Positions 16,325 through 24,684 of a DNA stretch of 64,000 nt are shown here, in pieces. Where the stretch lies: NCBI RefSeq assembly GCF_009829325.1, contig NZ_VUOS01000001.1:1-64000 (forward strand). Direction: 5' to 3'. A model generated the notes under the pieces. The model was given only the letters and a program-made list of their open reading frames with translations, searched no databases and was not told the DNA's origin. How positions within the stretch are numbered: the first letter of the stretch is position 1; every line of letters begins with the position of its first letter. Made by a program: the position numbers and the translations under genes. This DNA is from Nocardia sp. CY41. GTDB taxonomy: Bacteria; Actinomycetota; Actinomycetes; Mycobacteriales; Mycobacteriaceae.

Positions 16325-17196
16325 GCGCCCGCCGCCCGTGCCGCGGGCGACTGCGCGAGGTAGCGCAGCGCGTTGTCCATCGGGCCGAGTTGCGAGGGGT
16401 GGAAGCCCGGCCGCAGGTATCGCGGAATCTCGGTGAAGAACGTCGTGAAGCTCGGCACCACACCGCGCACCGACGCGCCGGCCAGTTGCAGCGGCCAGAA
16501 CCGGCCTTTGTGCTTCGAGGGGTCCTTGTGGAAGAGGTAGCCACCGGAGATGACGAACAGGACGAGCAATCCCGCGCTCGCCACCAGCGCCTGGCGCGCC
16601 TTGCGCGCGTATCCGCCGTCGACGTGCATGTACGCGTCGTAGACGACGCTGCGATGCTCGACCTCCTCGGCGCCGTGCCAGCGGATCAGGTCGAGCATCG
16701 CCGGATGCATGCCCTTGGCTTCGAGCTTGTCGTTGGTCAGCAGCCACTCGCCGATGACCGCGGTGTAGTGCTCCATGCCGGCGAACAACGCCAGCCGCTC
16801 GCACAGCCACTCGCGTTTGGCCCGGCCGGTGAGTCCGTGGTCGCCGAGGATCCGGTCGACCAGCCAGGTGACACGGTCGACCATCGGGCCGACCTCCAAG
16901 CCGAGCCGCTCCAACTGCTCGCGAGCCTTCTCGTGCGAACTGGCATGCATGGATTCCTGGCCGATGAAGCCGCGGACCTCCTCGCGTAACCGCTCGTCGT
17001 CGATCAGGGGCAGCGCCTCCGCCAGGGCCTGCGCCATCGCGCGCTCGCCCTCCGGCAGCACCAGGTGCATCACGTTGATGATGTGGGTGGCCATCGCCTC
17101 GCCAGGGATGTAGTGCATCGGCACCGTGGCGAAATCGAACTCCACGGCCCGCGCATTGATGGCGTGTGTCTGGTCGGCATAGACGGCAGAACCCAT
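16321..17196 (-). CDS. Metal-dependent hydrolase/diiron-type protein (PF10118-like)
   Basis: A 291-residue mostly helical protein. Conserved acidic/histidine pairs HLVLPEGERAM, GQESMHASSHEKA, GMEHYTAVIGEW and GAEEVEHRSVVYD form an ExxH-like pattern of the ferritin/diiron type, as in the family annotated 'metal-dependent hydrolase' (PF10118). A hydrophobic helix (LLVLFVISGGYLF) near residue 220 suggests membrane contact. With a ferredoxin reductase coupled directly downstream, an oxidase or desaturase role is plausible. It is the first gene of a four-gene operon divergent from a TetR regulator. Confidence 0.75.
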   Translation of the reverse strand: MGSAVYADQTHAINARAVEFDFATVPMHYIPGEAMATHIINVMHLVLPEGERAMAQALAEALPLIDDERLREEVRGFIGQESMHASSHEKAREQLERLGLEVGPMVDRVTWLVDRILGDHGLTGRAKREWLCERLALFAGMEHYTAVIGEWLLTNDKLEAKGMHPAMLDLIRWHGAEEVEHRSVVYDAYMHVDGGYARKARQALVASAGLLVLFVISGGYLFHKDPSKHKGRFWPLQLAGASVRGVVPSFTTFFTEIPRYLRPGFHPSQLGPMDNALRYLAQSPAARAAGA

Positions 17197-17239
17197 CTCG
17201 CACCCCTCGTGATCGATCGGCGTCTTCGCAATGTATTGG

Positions 17240-17273
17240 TGACATCAGATGCTGTCAACATCACATGATGTCA
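17240..17273. promoter_or_regulatory. Probable TetR operator (inverted repeat)
   Basis: In the 104-bp divergent space TGACATCA (17240-17247) is mirrored exactly by TGATGTCA (17266-17273), with a further TGTCA between them. The position between the TetR gene and the operon it faces fits an autoregulated operator. Confidence 0.55.
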
Positions 17274-17300
17274 ATTCGGGCGCTATGAGAGGATGACGCT

Positions 17301-17963
17301 ATGGACGAAGGCGACGGGTCGATTCCCGGCATGCGCCGCTGGCGCGGGCAGTCCCCCGCCGATCGCGTCGCCGCACGTCGCGAGCAGCTGATCGAGGCGT
17401 GCACGGAGTTGATGGCGACCGTGGGCGCGGCCGAGACGTCCATGCGCGGCGTGTGCAGGCAGGCCGGGCTCACCGAGCGCTATTTCTACGAGAGTTTCCC
17501 CAACCTGGATGCGTTGCTGACCACCGTGCTGGACACCGTCGTCCTCGGCGCGCGCGACCGATTGCTCGACGAGCTGCCCAACGCGCCCATCGACCGCGAC
17601 GCGATGTTCCGCCACATGGTCGGCGTCTTCACCGACTACCTGCTGGCCGACCGCCGCCGCGGCCGCATCATGTTCGTCGAATCGCAGGCCACCCCGGTGT
17701 TGATGCCGCGGGCCAACGAGCTCATCGGCTTGTTCACCGCGCCGATCGCCCTGACCATCAGCGCGGGCGACTACACCGAGCCGGTGCCCGACGAGCACGA
17801 CTACGCGCTCAACGCCAGCGCCATCTTCGGCGCGCTCGCCTATCTCTACCGCCCCTGGCTCGACGGCGAGATCCCGGTCTCCCGAGCGCGTTTCGACGCG
17901 CATGCCGCCGATGTCATCGAGCGGATCGCCACCGCGCGATCCTCGCTGATCACCGAAGCCTGA
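17301..17963 (+). CDS. TetR-family regulator of the monooxygenase operon
   Basis: A 220-residue TetR-type protein. The helix-turn-helix spans about residues 28-72 (RREQLIEACTELMATVG, MRGVCRQAGLTERYFYESF). The C-terminal domain is a typical helical ligand pocket. It is divergent from the diiron/ferredoxin reductase/monooxygenase/SDR operon, with a clear inverted repeat between, so it probably represses that operon. ATG 17301 follows a GAGAGGA site; an ATG at 17293 is out of frame. Confidence 0.88.
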   Translation: MDEGDGSIPGMRRWRGQSPADRVAARREQLIEACTELMATVGAAETSMRGVCRQAGLTERYFYESFPNLDALLTTVLDTVVLGARDRLLDELPNAPIDRDAMFRHMVGVFTDYLLADRRRGRIMFVESQATPVLMPRANELIGLFTAPIALTISAGDYTEPVPDEHDYALNASAIFGALAYLYRPWLDGEIPVSRARFDAHAADVIERIATARSSLITEA

Positions 17964-18485
17964 TCCCCGGACGCCGGTCGCCCGGCCGTTGGGGTGCCTG
18001 CGTGGTGTCCAGGCCATGCTTTCCGACGATTCATGTTCTGACACAACGTCGTTCGTCCGCAGTCCACCAGCGTACGGTGCGGCGATCGGCACCGCCCGAC
18101 GCCCCATACACAGTGAACTCACTCACATCCGGCGAGAGAGGCAGCCCTCCCGCCCCCCAGAAAGAACCACCATTCGGCAATAGCCCATCGCTTGCCGTAA
18201 TCGAAGCAACGCCTGCGCCCACCCGCGGCGCCACACCCGGCTCCGAATACGAAATGCCCCGACAGGCCGAAACGGCACCTCACATCGCAATACTGCGAAC
18301 GCCATAGCCAGTCGGTCACCAGTTAGTGATACCTCACGAAACAGGTACCTCCATCAGTGATTCGCGTCTCAGGAGGAGCCCTCACAGGGGATATAGCCAT
18401 TTGTTGTTACTGTCGGGTAGTGTTCACTGCACCGACGATCAGAGTCGATCCGGAACCGTATATCTCAACGATTTCAGGAGCGCTC
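17964..18485. other. Long intergenic region upstream of the beta-lactone operon
   Basis: About 520 bp with visibly lower GC and no frame I can support. It ends with AT-rich text (GATATAGCC, TTTGTTGTTACTG, CCGTATATCTC) and an AGGAG ribosome-binding site at 18476-18480. It presumably carries the promoter and 5' leader of the nlt-like operon; I cannot assign specific -10/-35 boxes. Confidence 0.5.
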
Positions 18486-19538
18486 GTGTCTCCCCAATCT
18501 CGCTTTGAATCCATCGGCGCCTATCTGCCTTCGAAAGTCGTCACCACCGCGGAATTGCTTTCCGGGCTCAAAGAGCCGCCTTCGTTCGATCTGGAGAAAA
18601 TCACCGGCGTCCGTGAGCGCCGCGTCCGCGATACCCGACCGGAAAGTCACGAGGATTCGTTCACCCTCGCCACCAAGGCGGTCGAGGATTGTCTGTCCAG
18701 GTCAAGGTATGCGCCTGAGGATATCGACGTGGTCATATCCGCCTCGATCACGCGCAGCAAGCAGGCGACAAGGATGTATCTGGAGCCATCGTTCGCCGGA
18801 TCGATAAGCCGTCTTATCGGTGCCAAGAACGCCATTACTTTCGATGTCGCCAATGCCTGCGCCGGAATGCTCACCGGAACCTACATCCTCGATCGGATGA
18901 TCCGGTCCGGCGCCGTTCGAAACGGCCTCGTGGTCAGCGGCGAGGCCATTACTCCGATCGCCGAGACAGCGGTCACCGAGATTTCTCAGAAATACGATCC
19001 GCAGTTCGCCTCGCTGACTGTCGGCGATTCCGGATGCGCGATCGTGCTGGATCAGGCGGTCGATGAAAACGACGTGATCCACTACATCGAGATGATGACC
19101 GCCGCGGAATACGCGCAGCTGTGCCTCGGCATGCCCAGCAGTAAGACACAGGGCATCGCGATGTACACCGACAACCGCAAGATGCACAACGAGGACCGCT
19201 TCCTGCTCGGGACCAACACCCAGCGGAAACTCCTCGAGGCGCAGGGCAAGACCTTCGCCGACGAGCAGTTCGACTACGTCATCCACCATCAGTTCGGCGC
19301 GGCCGCCATCCCGTGGATGAACGCGATCGCCGAGCGCGAGTTCGGCAGCCCGATGCCGCCGGACCTGCGGGTCATCGAGAAGTACGGAAACACCTCCACC
19401 ACTTCGCATTTCATCGTGCTGCACGATCAGCTCGGCGAGCAGAACATCCCCGCCGGCTCGAAGTTGCTGCTGGTGCCCGCTGCCTCCGGCATCGTCACCG
19501 GGTTTCTGTCCACCACCATCTCGTCTCTGAAGGTCTGA
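18486..19538 (+). CDS. nltA: FabH/OleA-type condensing enzyme, catalytic subunit (NltA-like)
   Basis: A 350-residue thiolase-superfamily enzyme with the full ketosynthase-III triad: Cys125 (VANACAGM), His268 (VIHHQFG) and Asn302 (YGNTSTTSHF). In the OleA/LstA/NltA branch such enzymes join two long fatty acyl-CoAs by head-to-head Claisen condensation to a 2-alkyl-3-keto acid. Assignment rests on gene order: a triad-less partner, an OleC-type synthetase and an OleD-type reductase follow, as in nocardiolactone (nltABCD) and lipstatin (lst) clusters. GTG 18486 lies five bases after AGGAG; an in-frame start at 18357 adds a segment without homology. First gene of a seven-gene operon. The N-terminal third has less GC-rich codon use than the rest. 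Confidence 0.82.
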   Translation: MSPQSRFESIGAYLPSKVVTTAELLSGLKEPPSFDLEKITGVRERRVRDTRPESHEDSFTLATKAVEDCLSRSRYAPEDIDVVISASITRSKQATRMYLEPSFAGSISRLIGAKNAITFDVANACAGMLTGTYILDRMIRSGAVRNGLVVSGEAITPIAETAVTEISQKYDPQFASLTVGDSGCAIVLDQAVDENDVIHYIEMMTAAEYAQLCLGMPSSKTQGIAMYTDNRKMHNEDRFLLGTNTQRKLLEAQGKTFADEQFDYVIHHQFGAAAIPWMNAIAEREFGSPMPPDLRVIEKYGNTSTTSHFIVLHDQLGEQNIPAGSKLLLVPAASGIVTGFLSTTISSLKV

Positions 19539-19546
19539 GGTCGGTC

Positions 19547-20461
19547 ATGAGCGTCCGCATCAAGTCCACCGGCATCAGCCGGGGCGGCGACACCAACAGC
19601 ATCGTCGAGCACAGCGCCCGCGCGGCCAAGCGCAGCCTCGAACGTGCCGGGATCCGGCCCGAGCAGGTCGGGCTGCTGATCAACGCGGGCATCTTCCGGG
19701 ATTCGAACACCGTCGAACCGGCGGTGTCCGCGCTGATCCAGAAGGCGGCGGGCATCGGTCTCGAATACGCCAAAGACGACCCGCGCACCTTCTCCTTCGA
19801 CCTGTTGAACGGGGCGGTGAGCGTGCTGAACGCGGTTCAGGTGGCCGCGTCGGTCCTGGCGACCGGAAGCGCCGAACACGTGCTCATCGTCTCCGGCGAC
19901 ACCCATCCGTCGCTGCTGCGCTCCGTCGGCGATGCGGAATTCCCGTACGCCACCTGCGGCGCGGCGCTGCTGCTCGAGCACACCGACGAGCCGACCGGCT
20001 TCGGCTCCGTGCACACCGTCGCAGGCGAGGGCACACCCGCCGTCGAGGCATACGTCGACGTCTCCACCATGGGCAAGACGGGCCGCGGCGCGATGACCGT
20101 GGAGCGGGAACCCGGCTTCCAGGACCGTCTGCTCGACGTGGCCGTCGACGCGGCGCACCGCGCGCTCGCCGAGTCCGACCACGGCTCGCTCGACGAGATC
20201 GCGTTGATCGCGTCGACGCCGAGCCCGCAGTTCCCGGGCAGGCTGGCCGCCGCGCTCGGCATCGACCAAGCCTCGGTCCGCATCCCGGATCTGCGCGACG
20301 GCGACCCGCACACCGCGGCGCTCACCGCCGCCTACGATCTGGCGATCGCCGACGACGCCTTGGCCGAGTTCCGCCAGGTGCTGTTCGTCGCGGCGGGTGC
20401 CGGTCCTTCGGCGGCGGCGGTGCTCTACCGGTTGCCCGTGTTCGCCGGGGCGCCTGCGTGA
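19547..20461 (+). CDS. nltB: Thiolase-fold partner subunit without catalytic triad (NltB-like)
   Basis: A 304-residue ketosynthase-III-like protein. The site of the catalytic Cys reads FDLLNGAVSV (Gly in place of Cys), and the His and Asn motifs are replaced (STPSPQFPG; DGDPHTAALT). Glu57 in SNTVEPAVSALI is placed like the glutamate that OleA-type partners lend to the neighbouring active site, as known for the LstA/LstB pair of lipstatin synthesis. It therefore probably forms an obligate heterodimer with the preceding protein and shapes acyl-chain choice. It starts eight bases after the nltA-like stop and overlaps the next gene (GTGA). Confidence 0.82.
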   Translation: MSVRIKSTGISRGGDTNSIVEHSARAAKRSLERAGIRPEQVGLLINAGIFRDSNTVEPAVSALIQKAAGIGLEYAKDDPRTFSFDLLNGAVSVLNAVQVAASVLATGSAEHVLIVSGDTHPSLLRSVGDAEFPYATCGAALLLEHTDEPTGFGSVHTVAGEGTPAVEAYVDVSTMGKTGRGAMTVEREPGFQDRLLDVAVDAAHRALAESDHGSLDEIALIASTPSPQFPGRLAAALGIDQASVRIPDLRDGDPHTAALTAAYDLAIADDALAEFRQVLFVAAGAGPSAAAVLYRLPVFAGAPA

Positions 20462-22137
20462 CAACGGGAACCCACTGGCAGGCCATCGACCGCTTCCGTG
20501 CCGTCGTCCGCACCCACCCCACCCGGGTGGCCGTGCGCTACGCGGACGGGGTCGGGCCCGATGGCCTGCCGGCCTACCGGCAGCTGACCTATCGCGCATT
20601 GGACGCGTGGTCGGACACGATCGCCCAGCGGCTCGCCGCGTCGGGCGTCGGCGCCGGGACGCGCACCATCGTGCTGGTGCTGCCGAGTCCCGAACTGTAC
20701 GCGATCATGTTCGGGCTGTTGAAGATCGGCGCGGTGGCGGTGGTGATCGACCCCGGCATGGGCGTGCGAAAGATGTTGCGCTGTCTGCGCGCCGTGGACG
20801 CCGAGGCGTTCATCGGCATCCCGCAGGCACACACGTTGCGAGTGCTGTTCCGGCGCGGCTTCCGCACCGTGCGCACCGCGGTCACGGTCGGCAAACGCTG
20901 GTTCTGGCGCGGCGAGTCGCTGCGGGAATGGGGCCGCACGCCCACCGGCCCGGTCCCCACGGGCCGGCCGGTCACCGAGGACGACCTGCTGTTCATCGCG
21001 TTCACCACCGGCAGCACCGGGCCGGCCAAGGCCGTGCGGCTGACGCACGGCAACTTGGCGGCGATGGTGGAACAGGTGCATGTGGCGCGGGGTGAGGTCG
21101 CGCCGGAGGTCTCGCTGATCACGCTGCCGCTGGTCGGCGTGCTGGATCTGCTGCTCGGCTCGCAGTGCGTGCTGCCGCCGCTGATCCCGAGCAAGGTCGG
21201 GGCGACCGATCCCGCGCACGTGGTCGACGCGATCCAGCGCTTCGGCGTGCGAACCATGTTCGCCTCCCCCGCCGTGCTGATTCCGCTGCTCGAGCATCTG
21301 CGCGTCCGCCCGGCCGCGCTGGACTCGCTCGACAGTGTCTATTCCGGTGGCGCCCCGGTGCCGGACTGGTGCATCGCCGGACTGCGGGAAGTGCTCCGTG
21401 CGGACGCGAAGGTGGTCGCGGGCTACGGATCCACCGAGGCGCTGCCGATGTCCACCATCGAGTCCAGAGAACTGCTGGACGGCTTGGTCGAACGGGCGCA
21501 TCGCGGCGCGGGAACCTGCCTCGGCAGGCCCTCCTACCGAGTGCAGGCCCGCGTCGTCGCCATCACCGACGACGCCATCCCCACCTGGGCGCGGGCCGAA
21601 GAACTCGCGGGCGGGCTGGCGGACACGCGCGGCATCGGCGAACTCGTGGTCGCCGGGCCGAACGTCAGCACCGGGTACTATTGGCCGCCGCAGGCGAACA
21701 CGCTGGGCAAGATCGTCGACGGTGACCGGATCTGGCATCGTACCGGCGATCTCGTGTGGATCGACGAACACGAACGGATCTGGTTCTGCGGACGCAAGAG
21801 CCAGCGGGTGGTCACGCCGCATGGACCGATGTTCACCGTCCAGGTCGAGCAGATCTGCAACACCGTCTCGGGCGTGGCGCGCACGGCGCTGGTGGGCATC
21901 GGGACGCGGGGATCGCAGCGGCCGGTGCTGTGCGTCGAACTGAAACCCGGCGCGGACGCGGGGGTCGTCGAGGTCACGTTGCGGGCCCACGCGGCGCGAT
22001 TCGACCTCACCCGGCCGATCACCGACTTCCTGGTCCATCCGGCGTTCCCGGTGGACATCCGGCACAACGCCAAGATCGGCCGCGAGCAGCTCGCGGTGTG
22101 GGCGGCCGAGCGGCTTCGAACGGACAACCGACGATGA
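20458..22137 (+). CDS. nltC: OleC-type beta-lactone synthetase (ANL superfamily; NltC-like)
   Basis: A 559-residue adenylate-forming enzyme. Seen: the P-loop FTTGSTGPAKAV (about residue 183), YGSTEALP, the adenylate-binding Asp in WHRTGDLVWIDE and the C-terminal VDIRHNAKIGREQLA, which is close to the OleC signature and differs from ordinary acyl-CoA ligases. OleC enzymes activate a 2-alkyl-3-hydroxy acid with ATP and close it to a beta-lactone instead of loading CoA. No hydrolase of the OleB type, which would decarboxylate the lactone to an olefin, is encoded in the operon, so the lactone is the expected product. Coupled by 4-bp overlaps on both sides. Confidence 0.85.
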   Translation: MTTGTHWQAIDRFRAVVRTHPTRVAVRYADGVGPDGLPAYRQLTYRALDAWSDTIAQRLAASGVGAGTRTIVLVLPSPELYAIMFGLLKIGAVAVVIDPGMGVRKMLRCLRAVDAEAFIGIPQAHTLRVLFRRGFRTVRTAVTVGKRWFWRGESLREWGRTPTGPVPTGRPVTEDDLLFIAFTTGSTGPAKAVRLTHGNLAAMVEQVHVARGEVAPEVSLITLPLVGVLDLLLGSQCVLPPLIPSKVGATDPAHVVDAIQRFGVRTMFASPAVLIPLLEHLRVRPAALDSLDSVYSGGAPVPDWCIAGLREVLRADAKVVAGYGSTEALPMSTIESRELLDGLVERAHRGAGTCLGRPSYRVQARVVAITDDAIPTWARAEELAGGLADTRGIGELVVAGPNVSTGYYWPPQANTLGKIVDGDRIWHRTGDLVWIDEHERIWFCGRKSQRVVTPHGPMFTVQVEQICNTVSGVARTALVGIGTRGSQRPVLCVELKPGADAGVVEVTLRAHAARFDLTRPITDFLVHPAFPVDIRHNAKIGREQLAVWAAERLRTDNRR

Positions 22138-22415
22138 AAACGACTGTATTGCGGGCGGTTCCCGTCCTGGGGTGGCTGTATCTGGCCTGCGGCGCGCTCG
22201 CCGCGGCGACCGGCCGTATCCCGGAAAGCCAGATCCTGCGCACCGTCTGGTGGATCGACGCGTTCCTCAGCGTCGTCGTGCACGCGGCCCAGATCCCGGC
22301 GGCCCTGCGCGCCGCCGAAGGCGCCGGCCGCGGCCGGCTGGAGACGGCGGTCCTGACGCAGATCTTCGGCCTGACCTGGTGGCGGACCCAGCCCGGCAAG
22401 GAGGAAAGGCAATGA
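22134..22415 (+). CDS. Small membrane protein embedded in the beta-lactone operon
   Basis: A 93-residue protein with two or three hydrophobic helices (VLRAVPVLGWLYLACGALA, WWIDAFLSVVVHAAQIPAAL and a weaker third segment ending in FGLTWW) and a charged tail. ATGA overlaps with both the synthetase and reductase genes show that it is a genuine, translationally coupled member of the pathway. I do not recognise the family. Possible roles are a membrane anchor for the soluble biosynthetic enzymes or a substrate/product chaperone; both are inference from position. Confidence 0.75.
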   Translation: MKTTVLRAVPVLGWLYLACGALAAATGRIPESQILRTVWWIDAFLSVVVHAAQIPAALRAAEGAGRGRLETAVLTQIFGLTWWRTQPGKEERQ

Positions 22416-23458
22416 GCAAAGTTCTGGTGACCGGCGCGTCCGGATTTCTCGGCGGCGCGCTGGTGCGCAGGCTGGTGCGCGACGGCGAGCACGATGTGTC
22501 GATTCTGGTGCGCCGCAGCAGCAATCTGACCGACCTCGGCTCGGACATCGACAAGATCCAGCTGGTCTACGGCGACCTGACCGATCCCGCCTCGCTGGAG
22601 CGGGCCACCAGCGGGGTCGACATCATCTTCCACAGCGCGGCTCGCGTGGACGAGCGCGGCACCCGCGAACAATTCTGGAACGAGAACGTCCGGGCCACCG
22701 AACGGCTGCTCGACGCGGCCCGGCGCGGCGGGGCCTCGCGGTTCGTGTTCATCTCCAGCCCGAGCGCGCTGATGGACTACTACGGCGGCGACCAGCTCGA
22801 CGTCGACGAATCGGTGCCGTATCCCCGGCGCTACCTGAATTTGTACTCGGAGACCAAAGCCGCGGCCGAGCGGGCGGTCCTGGCCGCCGACACCGACGGT
22901 TTCCGCACCTGCGCGCTGCGCCCCCGCGCGATCTGGGGCGCGGGCGACCGCTCCGGTCCCATCGTGCGGATGCTCGGCCGGGCCGGCGCGGGAACGCTGC
23001 CGGACCTGTCGTTCGGCCGCACCGTGTACGCCTCGCTGTGCCACGTCGACAACATCGTCGAGGCATGTGTGCTGGCGGCCGCGTCCGACGCGGTGGGCGG
23101 TAAAGCGTATTTCGTCGCGGACGCCGAGAAGACCGACGTCTGGGGATTTCTCGGCCAGGTGGCCACCCGGCTGGGATACCGGCCGCCGACCAGGAAACCC
23201 AATCCGAAGGTGATCGACGCTGCGGTGCGCGTCATCGAGACGATCTGGCGCGTCCCGGCCGTCGCGACGCGCTGGTCGCCGCCGCTGTCGCGCTACGCCG
23301 TCGCTCTGCTGACCCGCAGCGCCACCTATGACACCAGCGCCGCCGCACGCGATTTCGGCTATCGGCCGGTCATCGATCGCGACAGCGGACTGACCGCCTT
23401 CCTCGCCTGGCTCGACAGCCAGGGCGGCGCTGTCGAACTCACCCGCGCTCTGCGCTGA
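22412..23458 (+). CDS. nltD: OleD-type 3-keto acid reductase (3-beta-HSD/NAD-epimerase fold; NltD-like)
   Basis: A 348-residue extended SDR: the cofactor site VTGASGFLGGALVRRL at the N-terminus, a following basic residue (LVRRSS, NADPH preference), catalytic Ser in FISSPSAL and YSETKAAAE. The 3-beta-hydroxysteroid dehydrogenase-like C-terminal half matches OleD/LstD proteins that reduce the 2-alkyl-3-keto acid to the 3-hydroxy acid before lactone closure. It thus acts between the condensing pair and the synthetase although its gene comes later. A GAGGAAAGG site precedes ATG 22412, which overlaps the previous stop. Confidence 0.83.
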   Translation: MSKVLVTGASGFLGGALVRRLVRDGEHDVSILVRRSSNLTDLGSDIDKIQLVYGDLTDPASLERATSGVDIIFHSAARVDERGTREQFWNENVRATERLLDAARRGGASRFVFISSPSALMDYYGGDQLDVDESVPYPRRYLNLYSETKAAAERAVLAADTDGFRTCALRPRAIWGAGDRSGPIVRMLGRAGAGTLPDLSFGRTVYASLCHVDNIVEACVLAAASDAVGGKAYFVADAEKTDVWGFLGQVATRLGYRPPTRKPNPKVIDAAVRVIETIWRVPAVATRWSPPLSRYAVALLTRSATYDTSAAARDFGYRPVIDRDSGLTAFLAWLDSQGGAVELTRALR

Positions 23459-23484
23459 GCACCTCATCGGTACCGGAGACCAGC

Positions 23485-24684
23485 ATGAGCAACGCCCCTG
23501 TCTTCCGCCGGAAGATCACCCCCACCGAACGCCTCTATTTCGCCACGCGGCGGGTGACCCCGCCGTTCGTGATGTACCTCGCCGTCCACGGCGACGGCAA
23601 CCTGGACCCGGCGGCGCTGCAGGCCGCCGTCGACGCCGCCTCGGCGGCCTGCCCCGGCGCCCGCCTGGTGCGCGACGGCAGCGACTGGGTGGACAGCGGT
23701 CTGGCCGCCACCGTGCGCGTCGTGCCGGGATGGACGCTGAACTACGCCGCATTGGAGCAGGACGCGGTGCTCAACAGCCCGATCGGCCCCACGCCCGATC
23801 GCACCACCGAGGTCCTGTTGCTGACCGGTGCGCAGACCACCGTGCTGTTCCGCGCCTTCCACGGCGTGATGGACGGCATGGGCCTGCGGATGTGGGTGGA
23901 CGACGTGTTCCGCGCCCTGCGCGGACACACGCCACTCGGTGCGCCCGACCCGGTCGCCGACGCCGAACTGGTGGCACGCGTCGGCACCGCGGGGAAGCCC
24001 ACCCTGGTCCTGCCGACGTTCCAGGCGCCGACCGGCCGCGGCCGCCAGGATCCGGCGGCCCCGCGCTGGCTGCTGCGCCACCGCACGATCGAGGCGACCG
24101 GTAAGGGCATCGTCGCGCTGGTGGCCTCGGTGCTGGCCGCGGAGTCGGATACCCGCTCGCGCTTCATGATCCCGGTCGACCTGCGCAGGCACGATCCCGG
24201 CCTGCGCTCTACCGCGAACCTGGCGCTGCCGCTGTTTCTCGACGTGGCGCCCGGTGAAGACTGGGCGACGGTCCGGGAGCGGATGCGCACCGGCCTGCGG
24301 GAGAAACGGGAGGTGAACGAGCTGGACAACGGCAACCTGTCGAAGTTCCCGGACGCCGTCGTCCGCGCCGTGCTGCGCGGCGGCAACTGGCTAGGGGCCC
24401 GGCTGAACCGCAACATGGTGTCGGCCACCGTCTCTCATCTGGGCGCCTTCGATCTCGCCGAGATGGCGGTTCCCGGCTGGACGCCGACGACCATGCGGGT
24501 GCTGCCACAGCACAGCGGCGCGATGCCGCTGCTGTTCGCGATGGTCGAGTCGCGCGGGAAGCTCGAGTTGACCGTCTCCTGCCGCAACGGCGCGGGCATC
24601 GAGCCCCGGCTGGAGGCGCTGCTGGACAAGATCACCGCGCGGCTCGAAGCCGAGCTCACGCCGCACCGGGCGGCCGTCGGATGA
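23485..24684 (+). CDS. HxxxDG acyltransferase (condensation/WS-DGAT/PapA-like)
   Basis: A 399-residue protein of the CoA-dependent acyltransferase fold. The catalytic motif is FHGVMDGMGL (His126, Asp130, Gly131), with the first His of HHxxxDG replaced by Phe, and SRFMIPVDLRRHDP matches the second structural motif of this superfamily (usually close to a DFGxG equivalent). Members move acyl chains from CoA or carrier proteins onto hydroxyl groups. Placed between the lactone reductase and an MmpL gene (26-bp gap before, ATGA overlap after), it probably acylates the hydroxylated lactone or its carrier before export. Substrate unproven. Confidence 0.75.
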   Translation: MSNAPVFRRKITPTERLYFATRRVTPPFVMYLAVHGDGNLDPAALQAAVDAASAACPGARLVRDGSDWVDSGLAATVRVVPGWTLNYAALEQDAVLNSPIGPTPDRTTEVLLLTGAQTTVLFRAFHGVMDGMGLRMWVDDVFRALRGHTPLGAPDPVADAELVARVGTAGKPTLVLPTFQAPTGRGRQDPAAPRWLLRHRTIEATGKGIVALVASVLAAESDTRSRFMIPVDLRRHDPGLRSTANLALPLFLDVAPGEDWATVRERMRTGLREKREVNELDNGNLSKFPDAVVRAVLRGGNWLGARLNRNMVSATVSHLGAFDLAEMAVPGWTPTTMRVLPQHSGAMPLLFAMVESRGKLELTVSCRNGAGIEPRLEALLDKITARLEAELTPHRAAVG

